This document shows, in pieces, positions 8,418-16,965 of a stretch of DNA of 64,000 nucleotides. The DNA lies in assembly GCF_021310995.1 (NCBI RefSeq), contig NZ_CP054150.1, positions 620,001 through 684,000 of the forward strand, written 5' to 3'. Source of the stretch: Agrobacterium vaccinii (GTDB taxonomy: Bacteria > Pseudomonadota > Alphaproteobacteria > Rhizobiales > Rhizobiaceae). The position numbers and the translations under genes were made by a program. How positions within the stretch are numbered: position 1 is the first letter of the stretch; each line of letters starts with the position of its first letter. The notes under the pieces were generated by a model. The model was not told where the DNA came from, ran no database searches, and was given only the letters and a program-made list of their open reading frames with translations.

Positions 8418-10070
8418 TCAGAGCGCCATGTCTGGCCGCTTCACGCCAGGCTCGCCCGGGGCTGCGCCCGGCTCTGCGCTGACGGCGCTCATATCAATCT
8501 GTGGCGGTGTTGGCAGTTGCAGGTGTTCGCTTGTATAGGCCCATTCCTGCATGACCTTTTCCGGGTCGGCGTTCAGCTTCGTGCCGTAGCTTGGAACGAT
8601 CTGGCGGATTTTGGTCTGCCATTCGGGGGAGGCGACCTTTTCCTTGAAGACCTTTTCCAGCACGTTAAGCATGATCGGCGCGGCAGTGGATGCGCCCGGG
8701 GAGGCGCCCAGCAGAGCTGCGATGCTGCCGTCCTTTGCGCTGACGATCTCGGTGCCGAGCTTCAGGACGCCGCCTTCTTCATCATCGCGCTTGATGATCT
8801 GCACGCGCTGGCCAGCCTGCCACAGACGCCATTCACCCTGCTTTGCATTGGGGAAATACTCCTGAAGCGCTGCAAAGCGGTCGTCGTCGGAGAGCATCAG
8901 CTGGCCTGCAAGATATTCGACCAGCGGATATTCGTCGATGCCGACGCTGACCATCGGCCACGCATTGCTGAGCGTCGTGGAGGTCAGGAGGTCGAAGTAA
9001 GACCCTTCCTTGAGGAACTTCGTAGAGAAGGTTGCGAACGGCCCGAACAGAACGACCCGCTTGCCGCCGATGACGCGCGTGTCCAGATGCGGAACCGACA
9101 TGGGCGGAGAGCCGACCGAAGCCTTGCCATAGGCCTTGGCCAGATGCAGCATGGTCACGTCGGGGTTCTCGTTGACGAGGAACGAGCCGCCCACTGGGAA
9201 GCCTGCATAATCGTCGCCTTCGGGAATGCCGGACATCTGCAACAGGTGCAGCGCGCCGCCACCAGCGCCGACGAAGACGAACTTCGCATCAACGGTGTGG
9301 CTGCTGTCGTCCTTCGAATTGCTGTAGCTCACGCGCCATGTGCCGTCAGCATTACGCTCAATGCCGTCGACTTCGCTGGAAACCTGAAGGTTGAAATTCT
9401 GCTGGCTCTTCAAATGGGCGACGAACTGGCGGGTGATTTCACCGAATTCCATGTCGGTGCCCAGCGGAGACCAGGTCGCGCCGATTTTCTGGTTGGGATC
9501 ACGCCCTTCCATCATCAATGGCACCCATTTCTTGATCTGCTCAGGGTCCGTGGAATATTGCATGCCTGCGAAAAGCGGGCTGGCCTTCAGCGCCTCATAG
9601 CGCTTTTCCAGATAAGAAATGTTCTCGTCGCCCCACACGAAGCTCATATGCGGCGTGTGGTTGATGAAGGAGCGCGGGTTTTTCAACACGCCATTGCGCA
9701 CCTGCCAGGCCCAGAACTGACGCGAAATCTGGAAGGACTCGTTGATTTCGACAGCCTTGGAGATGTCGATGCCGCCATTGGCGGTCTCCGGCGTGTAGTT
9801 CAGTTCAGCGAGCGCCGAATGGCCGGTGCCGGCATTGTTCCAGCCGTTGGAGCTTTCCAGTGCCACAGCGTCCAGACGTTCGAGCATTTCGATGGACCAT
9901 GTCGGTTCCAGCTCATGCAGCCACACGCCGAGTGTCGCGCTCATGATGCCGCCGCCGATCAGCAGCACATCGACCTTTTTATCCGCCGCCTGCGCAAGCG
10001 CCGGTGCGCCGGGAACCGCGGCAGCCGCAAGGCCCGCCAGCGCCGTGCCCAGCACCTGGCGACGGTTCAT
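8418..10070 (-). CDS. mqo: Malate:quinone oxidoreductase with Tat-like leader
   Basis: The enzyme oxidises malate to oxaloacetate with FAD and passes electrons to membrane quinone, replacing or supporting NAD-malate dehydrogenase. The 550-residue product has the FAD-binding motif [16 protein letters not shown] and the family motif [22 protein letters not shown]. The first 28 residues read [17 protein letters not shown] then PALA, which looks like a twin-arginine signal and is unusual for a family normally peripheral on the cytoplasmic face. Start is the ATG at 10070 with AGGA upstream; a GTG near 10125 could add a short N-terminal extension. Confidence 0.93.
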   Translation of the reverse strand: MNRRQVLGTALAGLAAAAVPGAPALAQAADKKVDVLLIGGGIMSATLGVWLHELEPTWSIEMLERLDAVALESSNGWNNAGTGHSALAELNYTPETANGGIDISKAVEINESFQISRQFWAWQVRNGVLKNPRSFINHTPHMSFVWGDENISYLEKRYEALKASPLFAGMQYSTDPEQIKKWVPLMMEGRDPNQKIGATWSPLGTDMEFGEITRQFVAHLKSQQNFNLQVSSEVDGIERNADGTWRVSYSNSKDDSSHTVDAKFVFVGAGGGALHLLQMSGIPEGDDYAGFPVGGSFLVNENPDVTMLHLAKAYGKASVGSPPMSVPHLDTRVIGGKRVVLFGPFATFSTKFLKEGSYFDLLTSTTLSNAWPMVSVGIDEYPLVEYLAGQLMLSDDDRFAALQEYFPNAKQGEWRLWQAGQRVQIIKRDDEEGGVLKLGTEIVSAKDGSIAALLGASPGASTAAPIMLNVLEKVFKEKVASPEWQTKIRQIVPSYGTKLNADPEKVMQEWAYTSEHLQLPTPPQIDMSAVSAEPGAAPGEPGVKRPDMAL

Positions 10071-10477
10071 GGTAAAATCCTGAGAAAATCCGGTGGTAAG
10101 GCCGTTGCCCTTGATATCTTTGGTCACGTCTTGTCCTAAATTATTGATGATTTTCAATTTGTGCGGCGCAATAACGCACAAAAGTCTGTAAGACAACTCG
10201 TGGCCGGAAGGGGCAGGTGCCGCATTTGGCACAGGGGGCCGTCACAAGGCGGTCGCAGAAAAGCCGCGAAACATAGCGCATCAAAGATCAAGCTGCGACA
10301 TTTTGCCTTATTTTTCCGCGTCATAGCAGCTGTAAAGCAGCATGATGCGCGTTTGAAACTCATCAGCTATAGCAAATACTAATCGGTTGAATAAGCAGGA
10401 ATGCGCTGTGCGCATATCTGATGTGCGGCGTCGATTTGAGCTATGCGCGGTGATGTGAGCGGACAAATTGTCAGATC
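10071..10477. other. Non-coding stretch upstream of mqo
   Basis: About 400 bp between mqo and the terminator of the convergent-side lipoprotein gene. It should contain the mqo promoter; AT-rich segments lie around 10280-10400. No RNA gene, repeat or convincing ORF was seen. Confidence 0.4.
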
Positions 10478-10510
10478 AAAAAAGCCCGCCTCGGAATGTC
10501 CGGGCGGGCT
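10478..10510 (-). terminator. Intrinsic terminator of the lipoprotein gene
   Basis: On the minus strand AGCCCGCC...GGCGGGCT forms an 8-bp stem, extended by CGG/CCG around a short loop, and runs into TTTTTT. It lies 24 bp after the stop at 10534. Confidence 0.85.
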
Positions 10511-10533
10511 CTTGGGTCGATATTCGACAGGTC

Positions 10534-10944
10534 TTAATCGGCTGCGAGGAACTCTGCGCAGTAGCTTGGGCCGTTGACGCCGGGACGATCCGAAACTGTA
10601 CGGATCGAGCGGATTTTGTAGTCGCTATCGACGACAATCTGCACGGTGCAGGAAAGGTAGGAGGTGCGGGCAGAGGCTGTCTGGCGACCGCGCTTGCCGT
10701 CTTTGCCTTCTTCGAACTTGGCCGGAATTTTCGCAGTCTTGTAACCGCCGCGCCAGTTGAATGTCGTCGTGGAGCCGGTGTCGACATCGCTGAGTGGCGG
10801 GCCGAACTTGGCAAAGAAGACGCCAGCCGACTGGCCAACCCAACGCGTTTCGACCGCACTTTTGGGCGAGAGCGAAGGGCCTGTTGTGGTGCAGGCGGAC
10901 AGGGCCATCGCCAGCCCTACCAATGTCACGCTACGAAAACGCAT
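10534..10944 (-). CDS. Lipoprotein of unknown function
   Basis: The 136-residue product begins MRFRSVTLVGLAMALSAC, a clear lipoprotein signal with lipidated Cys near 18. The mature domain contains a VGQSAGVFFAKFGPP motif and two Cys (SCTV, SYCA) that could form a disulfide. The ATG at 10944 is used because the upstream in-frame extension has no signal peptide features. Followed by a strong terminator. Host gene, just outside the prophage. Confidence 0.82.
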   Translation of the reverse strand: MRFRSVTLVGLAMALSACTTTGPSLSPKSAVETRWVGQSAGVFFAKFGPPLSDVDTGSTTTFNWRGGYKTAKIPAKFEEGKDGKRGRQTASARTSYLSCTVQIVVDSDYKIRSIRTVSDRPGVNGPSYCAEFLAAD

Positions 10945-11181
10945 TGAGATTTCCTTTTTATGCCGTATCCAGAAATGGGAGATGATGTCCCCTAGCAGAT
11001 TTGTGGCGATGCGGCAGGGGCGCCAGACACGCAATCGAATATTTTTCGCCACAATTGCTTTTTTGTAACGTTTTTGACCCGCGCGAGAGGGCTCAAACCG
11101 GGGCTCAATATCTGTCACAAAAATTACATGTGGCGCGCTTGTCGAAGATAATGAGCTGGTTTATAGCAGCGCTGATGGTCG

Positions 11182-11226
11182 CGGAGTGTAGCGCAGTCTG
11201 GTAGCGCACGTCGTTCGGGACGACGG
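11182..11226 (+). pseudogene. tRNA-Pro(CGG), 5' half cut at the prophage left end
   Basis: CGGAGTG acceptor strand, TA, the D arm GCGC...GCGC and the anticodon arm CGTCG-TTCGGGA-CGACG are intact. The next bases (TTTCTAAGC...) do not give a variable loop, T arm or acceptor 3' strand. The missing 3' half is 50.6 kb away at 61814-61862, and its acceptor strand CACTCCG pairs perfectly with this CGGAGTG. The tRNA gene has been split by integration at its anticodon arm. Confidence 0.88.
11210..11226. other. attL core, 17 bp
   Basis: GTCGTTCGGGACGACGG occurs here and at 61814-61830 in the same orientation. Flanks differ on both sides, which defines the ends of identity. The core is itself an inverted repeat around the anticodon loop, a common core type for tRNA-targeting tyrosine integrases. 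Confidence 0.88.
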
Positions 11227-11328
11227 TTTCTAAGCGGATGCGTCTTTCTAGAGACGTGGCCGAAACCCTTGTTTATCAGGGCTTGTAGATGTTTTTAGCC
11301 TTCGTATTGAAATAGCTTTGTTCTCCAT

Positions 11329-11347
11329 GCGCACAGTTTGCGCACAG
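11329..11347. repeat. Left copy of 19-bp putative integrase arm site
   Basis: GCGCACAGTTTGCGCACAG contains GCGCACAG twice with an 11-bp period. The identical 19 bp occurs at 61715-61733 beside the other end. It sits 102 bp inside attL and abuts the integrase stop codon, where arm-type sites of lambda-like integrases are expected. Confidence 0.7.
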
Positions 11348-11349
11348 GT

Positions 11350-12402
11350 TCAGAACGCATTCGCCGCGCTTTGCTGGAAATCAGGCGCGTTATGCAGGTA
11401 CGTTCTTTCGAACTCATCGCTGGTAATTCCAAGCGATGCAGCGGCTTCCTGAACATCAACGCCAGCATGGGCCAGCCATGTCGCGCGCGTGTGCCGCAAT
11501 ATGTGCGGGGTGACATCTTCGCCCAGTCCAGCCTTAGCGCGGACAGCACGGAAGGCCTTGTGAGGCTTTATCAAACTCTCCCCGAAATAATGAATGACAT
11601 ATTGAGCGGCGAACTCATTCGATTTTCTGTCTCGCTCATACCAGTAGCGCAGGAATCGCAATAGGCGCGGCGGTATCTTTGCCGGCGTCTTGCGCTTGTT
11701 GTGAGCCACGCGCTCCCCGACCGCTTTGCGGTACATCACGCCCTTCTCAAGATCGACCCACCCACCATTGATATTAGGCATCCAGTTGAGCCCGAGCATG
11801 GCCGACAGGCGGGTGCCGCTGTAGACGCCGACGAGCAGCAAGCGGACAATGTGTTCGCAACGGTGGGTGTTTCTAGCGGCTCTGATGAGCTTGGCAACTT
11901 CCTGCCTTGTCAGCCAGCGTTCGCGTGGCAGGCTTTTTTCTGGAAGAGTGACCTTTGGCACAACGTCCAAGGTGTATTCGCCATGGTAGTAATTGATGGC
12001 GGCTCGGAGAACCTCGAGATCGCGGCGCGCGCCAGACACGGTTCCGCGCCATTCGGCAAAATCACGGCAAAGCTTGCCGCGAATATCCATTGCCAATTTT
12101 CCACCGAAGAACTCATTTAGACGAGCGATGCGAGCCTTTGTCTCTTTTGGCTCGCTGGTCTGATCAGCTTTCTCATCGTGATAGACGAGGAGGATATCAG
12201 CTATCTTGATCGAAGCGGCAGAACCGCCGCGCTTTGGCTCGTATTTTTCCGCGAGGTATTCACGGAGTTTGTTTTCTGCGCCGACAGTCTCTGCCTCAGA
12301 ACATCCTGTGCGGATATCTTTCCCGCCATCTCTGATGATCCAGACGCGCTTTCCCTTGTCGGTTCGGAGATAGAGCCTGGGGGGCTTTCTTCTCTGTGAC
12401 AT
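11350..12402 (-). CDS. int: Tyrosine-type site-specific integrase
   Basis: A 350-residue recombinase that should insert and excise the prophage at tRNA-Pro. The N-terminal region (PPRLYLRTDKGKRVWIIRDGG) matches a rhizobial phage integrase type. Catalytic residues visible are Arg198 (YSGTRLSAML), basic residues near 236-239, H300-x-x-R303 (PHILRHT) and nucleophile Tyr335 (FERTYLH). The usual third His after the HxxR box is Ile in LGIT, an accepted variation in related enzymes. It is the last gene of the leftward early operon. Its first 67 codons overlap the upstream excisionase-like gene in another frame. Confidence 0.93.
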   Translation of the reverse strand: MSQRRKPPRLYLRTDKGKRVWIIRDGGKDIRTGCSEAETVGAENKLREYLAEKYEPKRGGSAASIKIADILLVYHDEKADQTSEPKETKARIARLNEFFGGKLAMDIRGKLCRDFAEWRGTVSGARRDLEVLRAAINYYHGEYTLDVVPKVTLPEKSLPRERWLTRQEVAKLIRAARNTHRCEHIVRLLLVGVYSGTRLSAMLGLNWMPNINGGWVDLEKGVMYRKAVGERVAHNKRKTPAKIPPRLLRFLRYWYERDRKSNEFAAQYVIHYFGESLIKPHKAFRAVRAKAGLGEDVTPHILRHTRATWLAHAGVDVQEAAASLGITSDEFERTYLHNAPDFQQSAANAF

Positions 12403-12590
12403 TTTTCAATCATCCTTTTGATCCCGTTGCGAGTGACGAAATCCTTATTGGCAATCCGAATGAGATTGAGATTGCCGCGCTGCGCTTCCGTTCGGAGAGC
12501 GGATTTCGTCAGCCTGCCACCGAAGAACAATCGGCACGCCTCATCAAGCTTTACGGGTTCGTCATCCCCGATAAACACAGGGTCTGTCAT
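12201..12590 (-). CDS. Excisionase-like helix-turn-helix protein
   Basis: This 129-residue gene lies directly upstream of int and has a strong AAAGGAG ribosome-binding site. Residues about 12-60 (VKLDEACRLFFGG, KSALRTEAQRGNL, RNGIKRMIEK) look like a MerR/Xis-type winged helix that bends DNA at att sites. The C-terminal half is Ser/Arg-rich low-complexity sequence and overlaps 202 bp of int in another frame. Position and fold suggest Xis; directionality control is inferred. Confidence 0.65.
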   Translation of the reverse strand: MTDPVFIGDDEPVKLDEACRLFFGGRLTKSALRTEAQRGNLNLIRIANKDFVTRNGIKRMIEKCHREESPPGSISEPTRESASGSSEMAGKISAQDVLRQRLSAQKTNSVNTSRKNTSQSAAVLPLRSR

Positions 12591-13024
12591 CCCTCGCTCC
12601 TTTCAAGCGCCGCTCTGCCAGCTATACCAAGCTGGAGCTTTCTGGTTTTCCCGCACCAAGCGCACATAGGCTCCTCATTGCCGGGGTTTTCCCCTGCAAG
12701 ACAGGCTTTGATGAACTTTGATTTTCGGGTTTCGTAATTGCCGCATACACAACGGACCACCCATTTTGCGCCGGTACCACCTGTCGGTATATCCGCCGCA
12801 ACGCCGAGGACATTCAGCCGACCAATTTTCGAGCCGGTGAGATCAACAAACTGGCTTTGTTCATATTCATGCTTGCTAGGTTCGCGAAACGGTAGCGGCG
12901 TAGCGCTATGCACTTGGTGGGCCTTTGCACCAAATTCAAAATGTTCGCCCCTACCAGAAACTAACGCTGCAGTTTTGTTTGCGGGAGAGAGTGGCGCAAT
13001 CGTGTCGAACAGGTTCTTGGCCAT
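12587..13024 (-). CDS. Phage protein with putative zinc-binding Cys pairs
   Basis: A 145-residue protein. The C-terminal half has a DLTGSKIGRLNVLGV segment, then CVCGNYE and MCAWCGK, two CxxC-like pairs that may bind zinc. The ATG at 13024 has an AGGAG site and overlaps the upstream stop as TGATG; its own stop overlaps the xis start by 4 nt. Function unknown; early-operon gene. Confidence 0.7.
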   Translation of the reverse strand: MAKNLFDTIAPLSPANKTAALVSGRGEHFEFGAKAHQVHSATPLPFREPSKHEYEQSQFVDLTGSKIGRLNVLGVAADIPTGGTGAKWVVRCVCGNYETRKSKFIKACLAGENPGNEEPMCAWCGKTRKLQLGIAGRAALERSEG

Positions 13025-13326
13025 CAACGCTCCTCCGATTGCAGTTTGCGGATAGCTTTAGCTGCCCTTCGCAAGGAATTCCTTCGTTGCTCCCAAGGGG
13101 TTTTCTCGGCTGCTACATCAACAACCTTCGCAGCCTCCTCCAGCGCGACCCGCCTTGCGTCCTTCTCGCGCTGATCTGCTTCGGAGAGGAGTGTGCGTGA
13201 CCGTTCTCGCTCGGCAAGAATTGCAAGGGCGATGACGACATACGCGTCGGTCTTCAGGATTTTGCCGTCTGCTTCACGCCAGGCCTTTTGAGCCGTTTCC
13301 ATAATGTCTTCTGGGATCGCGCTCAT
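13024..13326 (-). CDS. Hypothetical early phage protein
   Basis: 100 residues, mostly helical and charged, with a long coiled-coil-like centre (AILAERERSRTLLSEADQREKDARR) and a basic C-terminus. The ATG at 13326 overlaps the stop of the preceding gene (ATGA). No family recognised. Confidence 0.65.
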   Translation of the reverse strand: MSAIPEDIMETAQKAWREADGKILKTDAYVVIALAILAERERSRTLLSEADQREKDARRVALEEAAKVVDVAAEKTPWEQRRNSLRRAAKAIRKLQSEER

Positions 13327-14123
13327 TCTTCCTCTCCCTGCTTGGCGGCGGGTGCTGCGGCCATCGCCTGTGCGGCAGTAGCGTGGACGCCGACGAAACG
13401 AGACGTTGCGCTGAAGTCGTGGTTGTTTAAGTGCCATCCATCAGCGTACCTCTCGACTGACCAAGGATAATTCGAATAGCGCTCTGGGATTTTCTTCCAG
13501 CCTTCCGGTATAGCCACGTCCTGCACCTGTGCGGAGAGGGCGGAAACTGCTGGTTTGGTGGCGATTAAAGAAGCGATCTTCGCAGCATCCATCGGCGTGA
13601 AGTTTCCTTCCACCCACCGATGATTTCCAATGAACATCGAAACCGTGATAAGGTCGTCGTTGTCCTTCCATTCCTTAACGCTAACTCGGCTGTCAGGCTT
13701 TCCCTCAGCGCCCGTTTCGACAGAGGACCGGATAACACCGATATGCTTTTCGTCATCGGTCAGCTTCACGGCCACGGATGGCGCGGGAGCAGATGGAGAG
13801 TTGAGAGCGGCAATAATAGCCTTGCTCAACTCAGGGCGCATAACCGATGGGAGAAGCTGAATGGCCTCTCTCAAGTCCTTCGCATCAACTGGCTGGCTAT
13901 ATGCCACCGGCTCCGCGTCCGTCGATAGGGCGGCTTCGAGGGCAGCGCGGGCAAATTTCTCCTGCAGCCGCCAGCCGAGTACATATCGGCGTTTGCGATC
14001 ATCTTCGGTGTCGAAACTTTCTTTCCCATCGAAGACGTTGATCTGATGCAGGCAGTCAGGGTTAAGCCCCTTGACCGCGCATATGGACCTTGAGGCCGCT
14101 TCAATCATCTTCTCAGTTACCAT
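13323..14123 (-). CDS. Hypothetical early phage protein, 266 residues
   Basis: The N-terminus (EKMIEAASRSICAVKGLNP, then KFARAALEAAL) resembles a recurrent N-terminal module of phage proteins. The middle has a WVEGNFTPMDAAKIASLI segment and the end an Ala-rich tail. It starts 11 bp inside the end of the upstream gene and overlaps the next gene by 4 bp, so it is translationally coupled. No function assigned. Confidence 0.7.
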   Translation of the reverse strand: MVTEKMIEAASRSICAVKGLNPDCLHQINVFDGKESFDTEDDRKRRYVLGWRLQEKFARAALEAALSTDAEPVAYSQPVDAKDLREAIQLLPSVMRPELSKAIIAALNSPSAPAPSVAVKLTDDEKHIGVIRSSVETGAEGKPDSRVSVKEWKDNDDLITVSMFIGNHRWVEGNFTPMDAAKIASLIATKPAVSALSAQVQDVAIPEGWKKIPERYSNYPWSVERYADGWHLNNHDFSATSRFVGVHATAAQAMAAAPAAKQGEEE

Positions 14124-14775
14124 GGGTGTCTCCAGTGCTGGAAAGGGCGGCGCGGTTACGCTTGGCCATGACGCGCATCATGATAGCGTCCACATCGTCA
14201 GACGGTTTGCCTTCGGATAATGTTTCGAGAAGGCAGGCGGCGGAATCTAGCTCGTCGCGCAATCGACCGACATACTTTCGTACCGGCTCGGCACCATTCC
14301 AGATACCCGGTTCGCCGCGCGCGCCGCTGATGATCTGGTAGATTTCGGCAATCGTGGAATTTGCCCCTCGGGCTTCCATCGCGTGGTTCTGCGCTTCCAG
14401 CTTCAAACGGTCGGCAAGATTGCGCAGTTCCTCGTTTTCGCGCTGCAAGCTTTCGAGGGAATCATTTGCCTCTTCTGCCCGCGCCTTCTCATGCCACAGG
14501 CCATAGCGAAGCATGCTGTTGATATCGCGGATCCGCTCAAGCTCCTGAATGGCCTCAATGCTCAATTCACCAGACTGAACAAGCTTGTCGATGTGCGGGC
14601 ATGTCAGTTCCGGCTCAACGTTGAGGGAGGATAGAGCAGTGCGGTCTTTTTCAAGCTCACGCATGAACTTGTCGCGCCAATGCTCTGGCATCGAGACATG
14701 GTTGATGATGAAAGCCATGTTCTCGGTTTGCCGTTCCAGCGCCTTCTTGATTGCTGTGATCGTATCTGCGGTCAT
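14113..14775 (-). CDS. Hypothetical coiled-coil phage protein
   Basis: 220 residues. Residues about 80-140 form a strong coiled coil (EKARAEEANDSLESLQRENEELRNLADRL). The N-terminus is helical. The start at 14775 overlaps the upstream lipoprotein stop by 4 nt. Role unknown. Confidence 0.7.
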   Translation of the reverse strand: MTADTITAIKKALERQTENMAFIINHVSMPEHWRDKFMRELEKDRTALSSLNVEPELTCPHIDKLVQSGELSIEAIQELERIRDINSMLRYGLWHEKARAEEANDSLESLQRENEELRNLADRLKLEAQNHAMEARGANSTIAEIYQIISGARGEPGIWNGAEPVRKYVGRLRDELDSAACLLETLSEGKPSDDVDAIMMRVMAKRNRAALSSTGDTHGN

Positions 14776-15044
14776 GGCTTGGCCTCCGTAGTGACCGATA
14801 TCGGAACAGCTTTGGTGCAGCCTTTGCCGCACGCCTCGGGATTAAATGAGGTCGTTGTGCCGGTGCAGTTAGAGAAATAGACAAACCGGCCAGCGTCTTT
14901 GAAGCGATACACCTTGCAGCCATCAGTTTCGAATAGGACCGCGACAGGCACATTTGGGTTGTCGGTGCTTTGTCTCGACACCGGGTCTTCACCGCAGGAT
15001 GCCAAAACAGCAGCCGCCAACAATAATGCTAAAATGCTCTTCAT
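14772..15044 (-). CDS. Small phage lipoprotein
   Basis: 90 residues with a lipoprotein signal MKSILALLLAAAVLASC and lipidated Cys17. The mature part has a CKVYRFKDAGRFVYFSNC core with paired Cys, resembling DUF4884-like phage lipoproteins. Its place in the early operon suggests expression soon after infection, so a role at the cell envelope such as exclusion is possible but only inferred. Confidence 0.78.
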   Translation of the reverse strand: MKSILALLLAAAVLASCGEDPVSRQSTDNPNVPVAVLFETDGCKVYRFKDAGRFVYFSNCTGTTTSFNPEACGKGCTKAVPISVTTEAKP

Positions 15045-15460
15045 GGCTTGGCCTCGTAAAAGCTGTTGCGTGGGAGCGGTGGCAGACCCTTGTTCGGATC
15101 GCGGCTAGATGACTTCTCGGACTTCGCGAACGATGGGCCTAGGAGCGGCTTAGCTGGCTTCGTCTTGATCCCGCGCACTTTGTCCTGCTGGCGAACCGTC
15201 TTCGCTGCCATCGGGATATCGTGGTTTGCCGTCTTCCACTTATGGCATTTGATGCAGACGGCGGCGCAGTTCTCCAGGCTATTATCCTTGGAGTTGGCAT
15301 CGAGAACTATGTGGTCGAACTGTACGCCAAGCGCCAGATCGGCGTTGCATCGCTGGCCGGATGGAAGGCCATACATTGCTCCTATGGCTTCGCACTTAAA
15401 TCCGGAGCGGGTGAATGCCTCGCGTTGGGTTTTCTTGGTGAACTCTTTGCGGTTGGCCAT
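15041..15460 (-). CDS. HNH endonuclease-type protein
   Basis: 139 residues. The HNH motif is read in VQFDHIVLDANSKDNSLENCAAVCIKCHKWKT: catalytic His in FDH, the Asn, and a terminal CxxCH metal site; an upstream Cys pair may complete a zinc site. The basic C-terminus suits DNA binding. The ATG at 15460 gives TGATG coupling and has GGGAGG upstream; longer in-frame starts lack features. Such nucleases in recombination operons may process DNA or be selfish; this is not resolved. Confidence 0.8.
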   Translation of the reverse strand: MANRKEFTKKTQREAFTRSGFKCEAIGAMYGLPSGQRCNADLALGVQFDHIVLDANSKDNSLENCAAVCIKCHKWKTANHDIPMAAKTVRQQDKVRGIKTKPAKPLLGPSFAKSEKSSSRDPNKGLPPLPRNSFYEAKP

Positions 15461-15666
15461 CACATCTGCCCTCCCAGCGCGTTCGAGCAGGAAGACTTGG
15501 GCTCTGTCCACATCGTGTAAGCCTTGGCGGTGACAACACCGGGCCAAAGCAGCACGGCATAATATTGCTCGGTTCCTGAAAGCTTCCTCCCAAGCCTGCC
15601 TTCGACACCAGCGGCAATGCCGATGCCCGCAATGATGTAGAGAGCTATCGCGAGTGTACCTCTCAT
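15460..15666 (-). CDS. Small membrane protein
   Basis: 68 residues. A single N-terminal hydrophobic helix (residues 4-21, TLAIALYIIAGIGIAAGVEG) may be an anchor or uncleaved signal. The rest is short and soluble. Start overlaps the upstream stop (ATGA). Unknown function. Confidence 0.6.
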   Translation of the reverse strand: MRGTLAIALYIIAGIGIAAGVEGRLGRKLSGTEQYYAVLLWPGVVTAKAYTMWTEPKSSCSNALGGQM

Positions 15667-15848
15667 AGCCCACCTCCCAGCGCTCGGGTCACCCGCTTCC
15701 ACCAAGGCTCATGCCCAATGGAGTTGCGGAAGTCGTTGACCTTGCCCATGGCGTCACGCTGCTGGCGCTCGGCCATCGCCTTGTTGATGGTTGACTGGAA
15801 CGGATCGGCTGGCTTCTTCACCCGGATTGTTTTTGTGGCGGTGGTCAT
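15663..15848 (-). CDS. Hypothetical small basic phage protein
   Basis: 61 residues, basic (TIRVKKPADPFQ, WWKRVTRALGG). ATG at 15848 overlaps the recT stop by 4 nt. No family recognised; coupling within the operon supports that it is real. Confidence 0.6.
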   Translation of the reverse strand: MTTATKTIRVKKPADPFQSTINKAMAERQQRDAMGKVNDFRNSIGHEPWWKRVTRALGGGL

Positions 15849-16963
15849 GATGCACCTCCAATCTCGGATGGCTGGCAATCCAGAACCTCGGCATACAGCG
15901 CGAATGCCTTCTCACGAAGCGCAGGCATCACCTTCGGATCGGCCTTGATCTGGGCATCAACGCTTTCGACAAAGCCCTTGATGTGATCGTGCAGTTCGGC
16001 AGGAAGTTGAGCCTTCCACATATCCTTCGCTGCGATCAGCGTGTTCCGGCGCTCTTGTGGTGTCGTCAGCAATGGGTCAACCGGGATGAACATCATCTTG
16101 CGCAGGCATTCGATTAGGTCTGCGCGATCTGCCGGGAATAGTTCTGAGGGCGAGGCGGCTGGAGGAGTTTCCACCTCGCCCTCTGCTGGCTGGGCGCCAG
16201 CGTCAACCGACGAAGCAGGGGCGGAATCGTCGGTATCAGTGTTGTTGAGTATTTCGCCTGTGAGAGCGTCGTGCGGCTCGTCGGCGGCAGGTGTTGCGGT
16301 GAAGCCTTCGCGCTCGTCAGCGGCACGCTGTGGGGCGATAGGTTCATCCGACAGAGGGTCAAACACAGGCGTGATGTTCTTGGCTTTGTCAGGTCCACGG
16401 AACTCTTCGGCTTCGTCACGATCATAGACCCCGAGAATGACTTCCGGGCAGTGACGGCGCGCCCATGAGCGGGCTGCGAAATATCCGAGCTGCTGTTGCG
16501 GGTCAGATTTCCACAGCGGTGAGTTCTTGGTGGTGATGCTGCCCATGGATGGCGACGTGTAGACGCATTCCTCGCCGTCTAGGACGCCGGTAACAGTGCA
16601 TGTCAGGGCAGGGCCTTCACCATCGAACTGGTAGCGCAAGCGGCCCTTGATACCGGATCGGGTGTTGACGACAGCGGCGATAAGCTGGGCCTCATAGGCA
16701 ATGGCGCCACCAACCGAGTAGGATTTGCTGGCGACGGCAAAAGGGGACATCTGCCACTCAAGCGCCTGAAGCGCGACGGCCATACATGCCCCAGCATTCC
16801 CGCGTAGGTGCTTTGGAAGCGCGATATCAGCCCGCGCCATGACTTCTGCGAACTTGACAACCTCTCCCAGGTTCTGCGGCGCGATCTTGGTGCCGGTACC
16901 GGTGTTGGAGACGCCGACGGCATCCATCGGGATACGCTCTTGCTGTGTGGCTACTTGGTTCAT
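15845..16963 (-). CDS. recT: RecT-family single-strand annealing protein
   Basis: The first ~200 residues fit RecT/Bet-type recombinases (LRGNAGACMAVALQALEWQMSPFAVASKSY, then IAYEAQLIAAVVNTRSGIKGRL, and LGYFAARSWARRHCPEVILGVY). These anneal complementary strands during phage recombination. The remaining ~170 residues form an acidic linker plus a helical C-terminal domain absent from minimal RecT. It lies next to the RecE-like exonuclease gene. ATG 16963 has GGAG at good spacing; ATG 16969 gives the ATGA overlap common in this operon and cannot be excluded. Confidence 0.88.
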   Translation of the reverse strand: MNQVATQQERIPMDAVGVSNTGTGTKIAPQNLGEVVKFAEVMARADIALPKHLRGNAGACMAVALQALEWQMSPFAVASKSYSVGGAIAYEAQLIAAVVNTRSGIKGRLRYQFDGEGPALTCTVTGVLDGEECVYTSPSMGSITTKNSPLWKSDPQQQLGYFAARSWARRHCPEVILGVYDRDEAEEFRGPDKAKNITPVFDPLSDEPIAPQRAADEREGFTATPAADEPHDALTGEILNNTDTDDSAPASSVDAGAQPAEGEVETPPAASPSELFPADRADLIECLRKMMFIPVDPLLTTPQERRNTLIAAKDMWKAQLPAELHDHIKGFVESVDAQIKADPKVMPALREKAFALYAEVLDCQPSEIGGAS

Positions 16964-16965
16964 GA

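Noticed and set aside
8331..10139. 602-codon frame opposite mqo
   Set aside because: Long only because it is the antisense of a GC-rich gene with clear family motifs; no protein features of its own.
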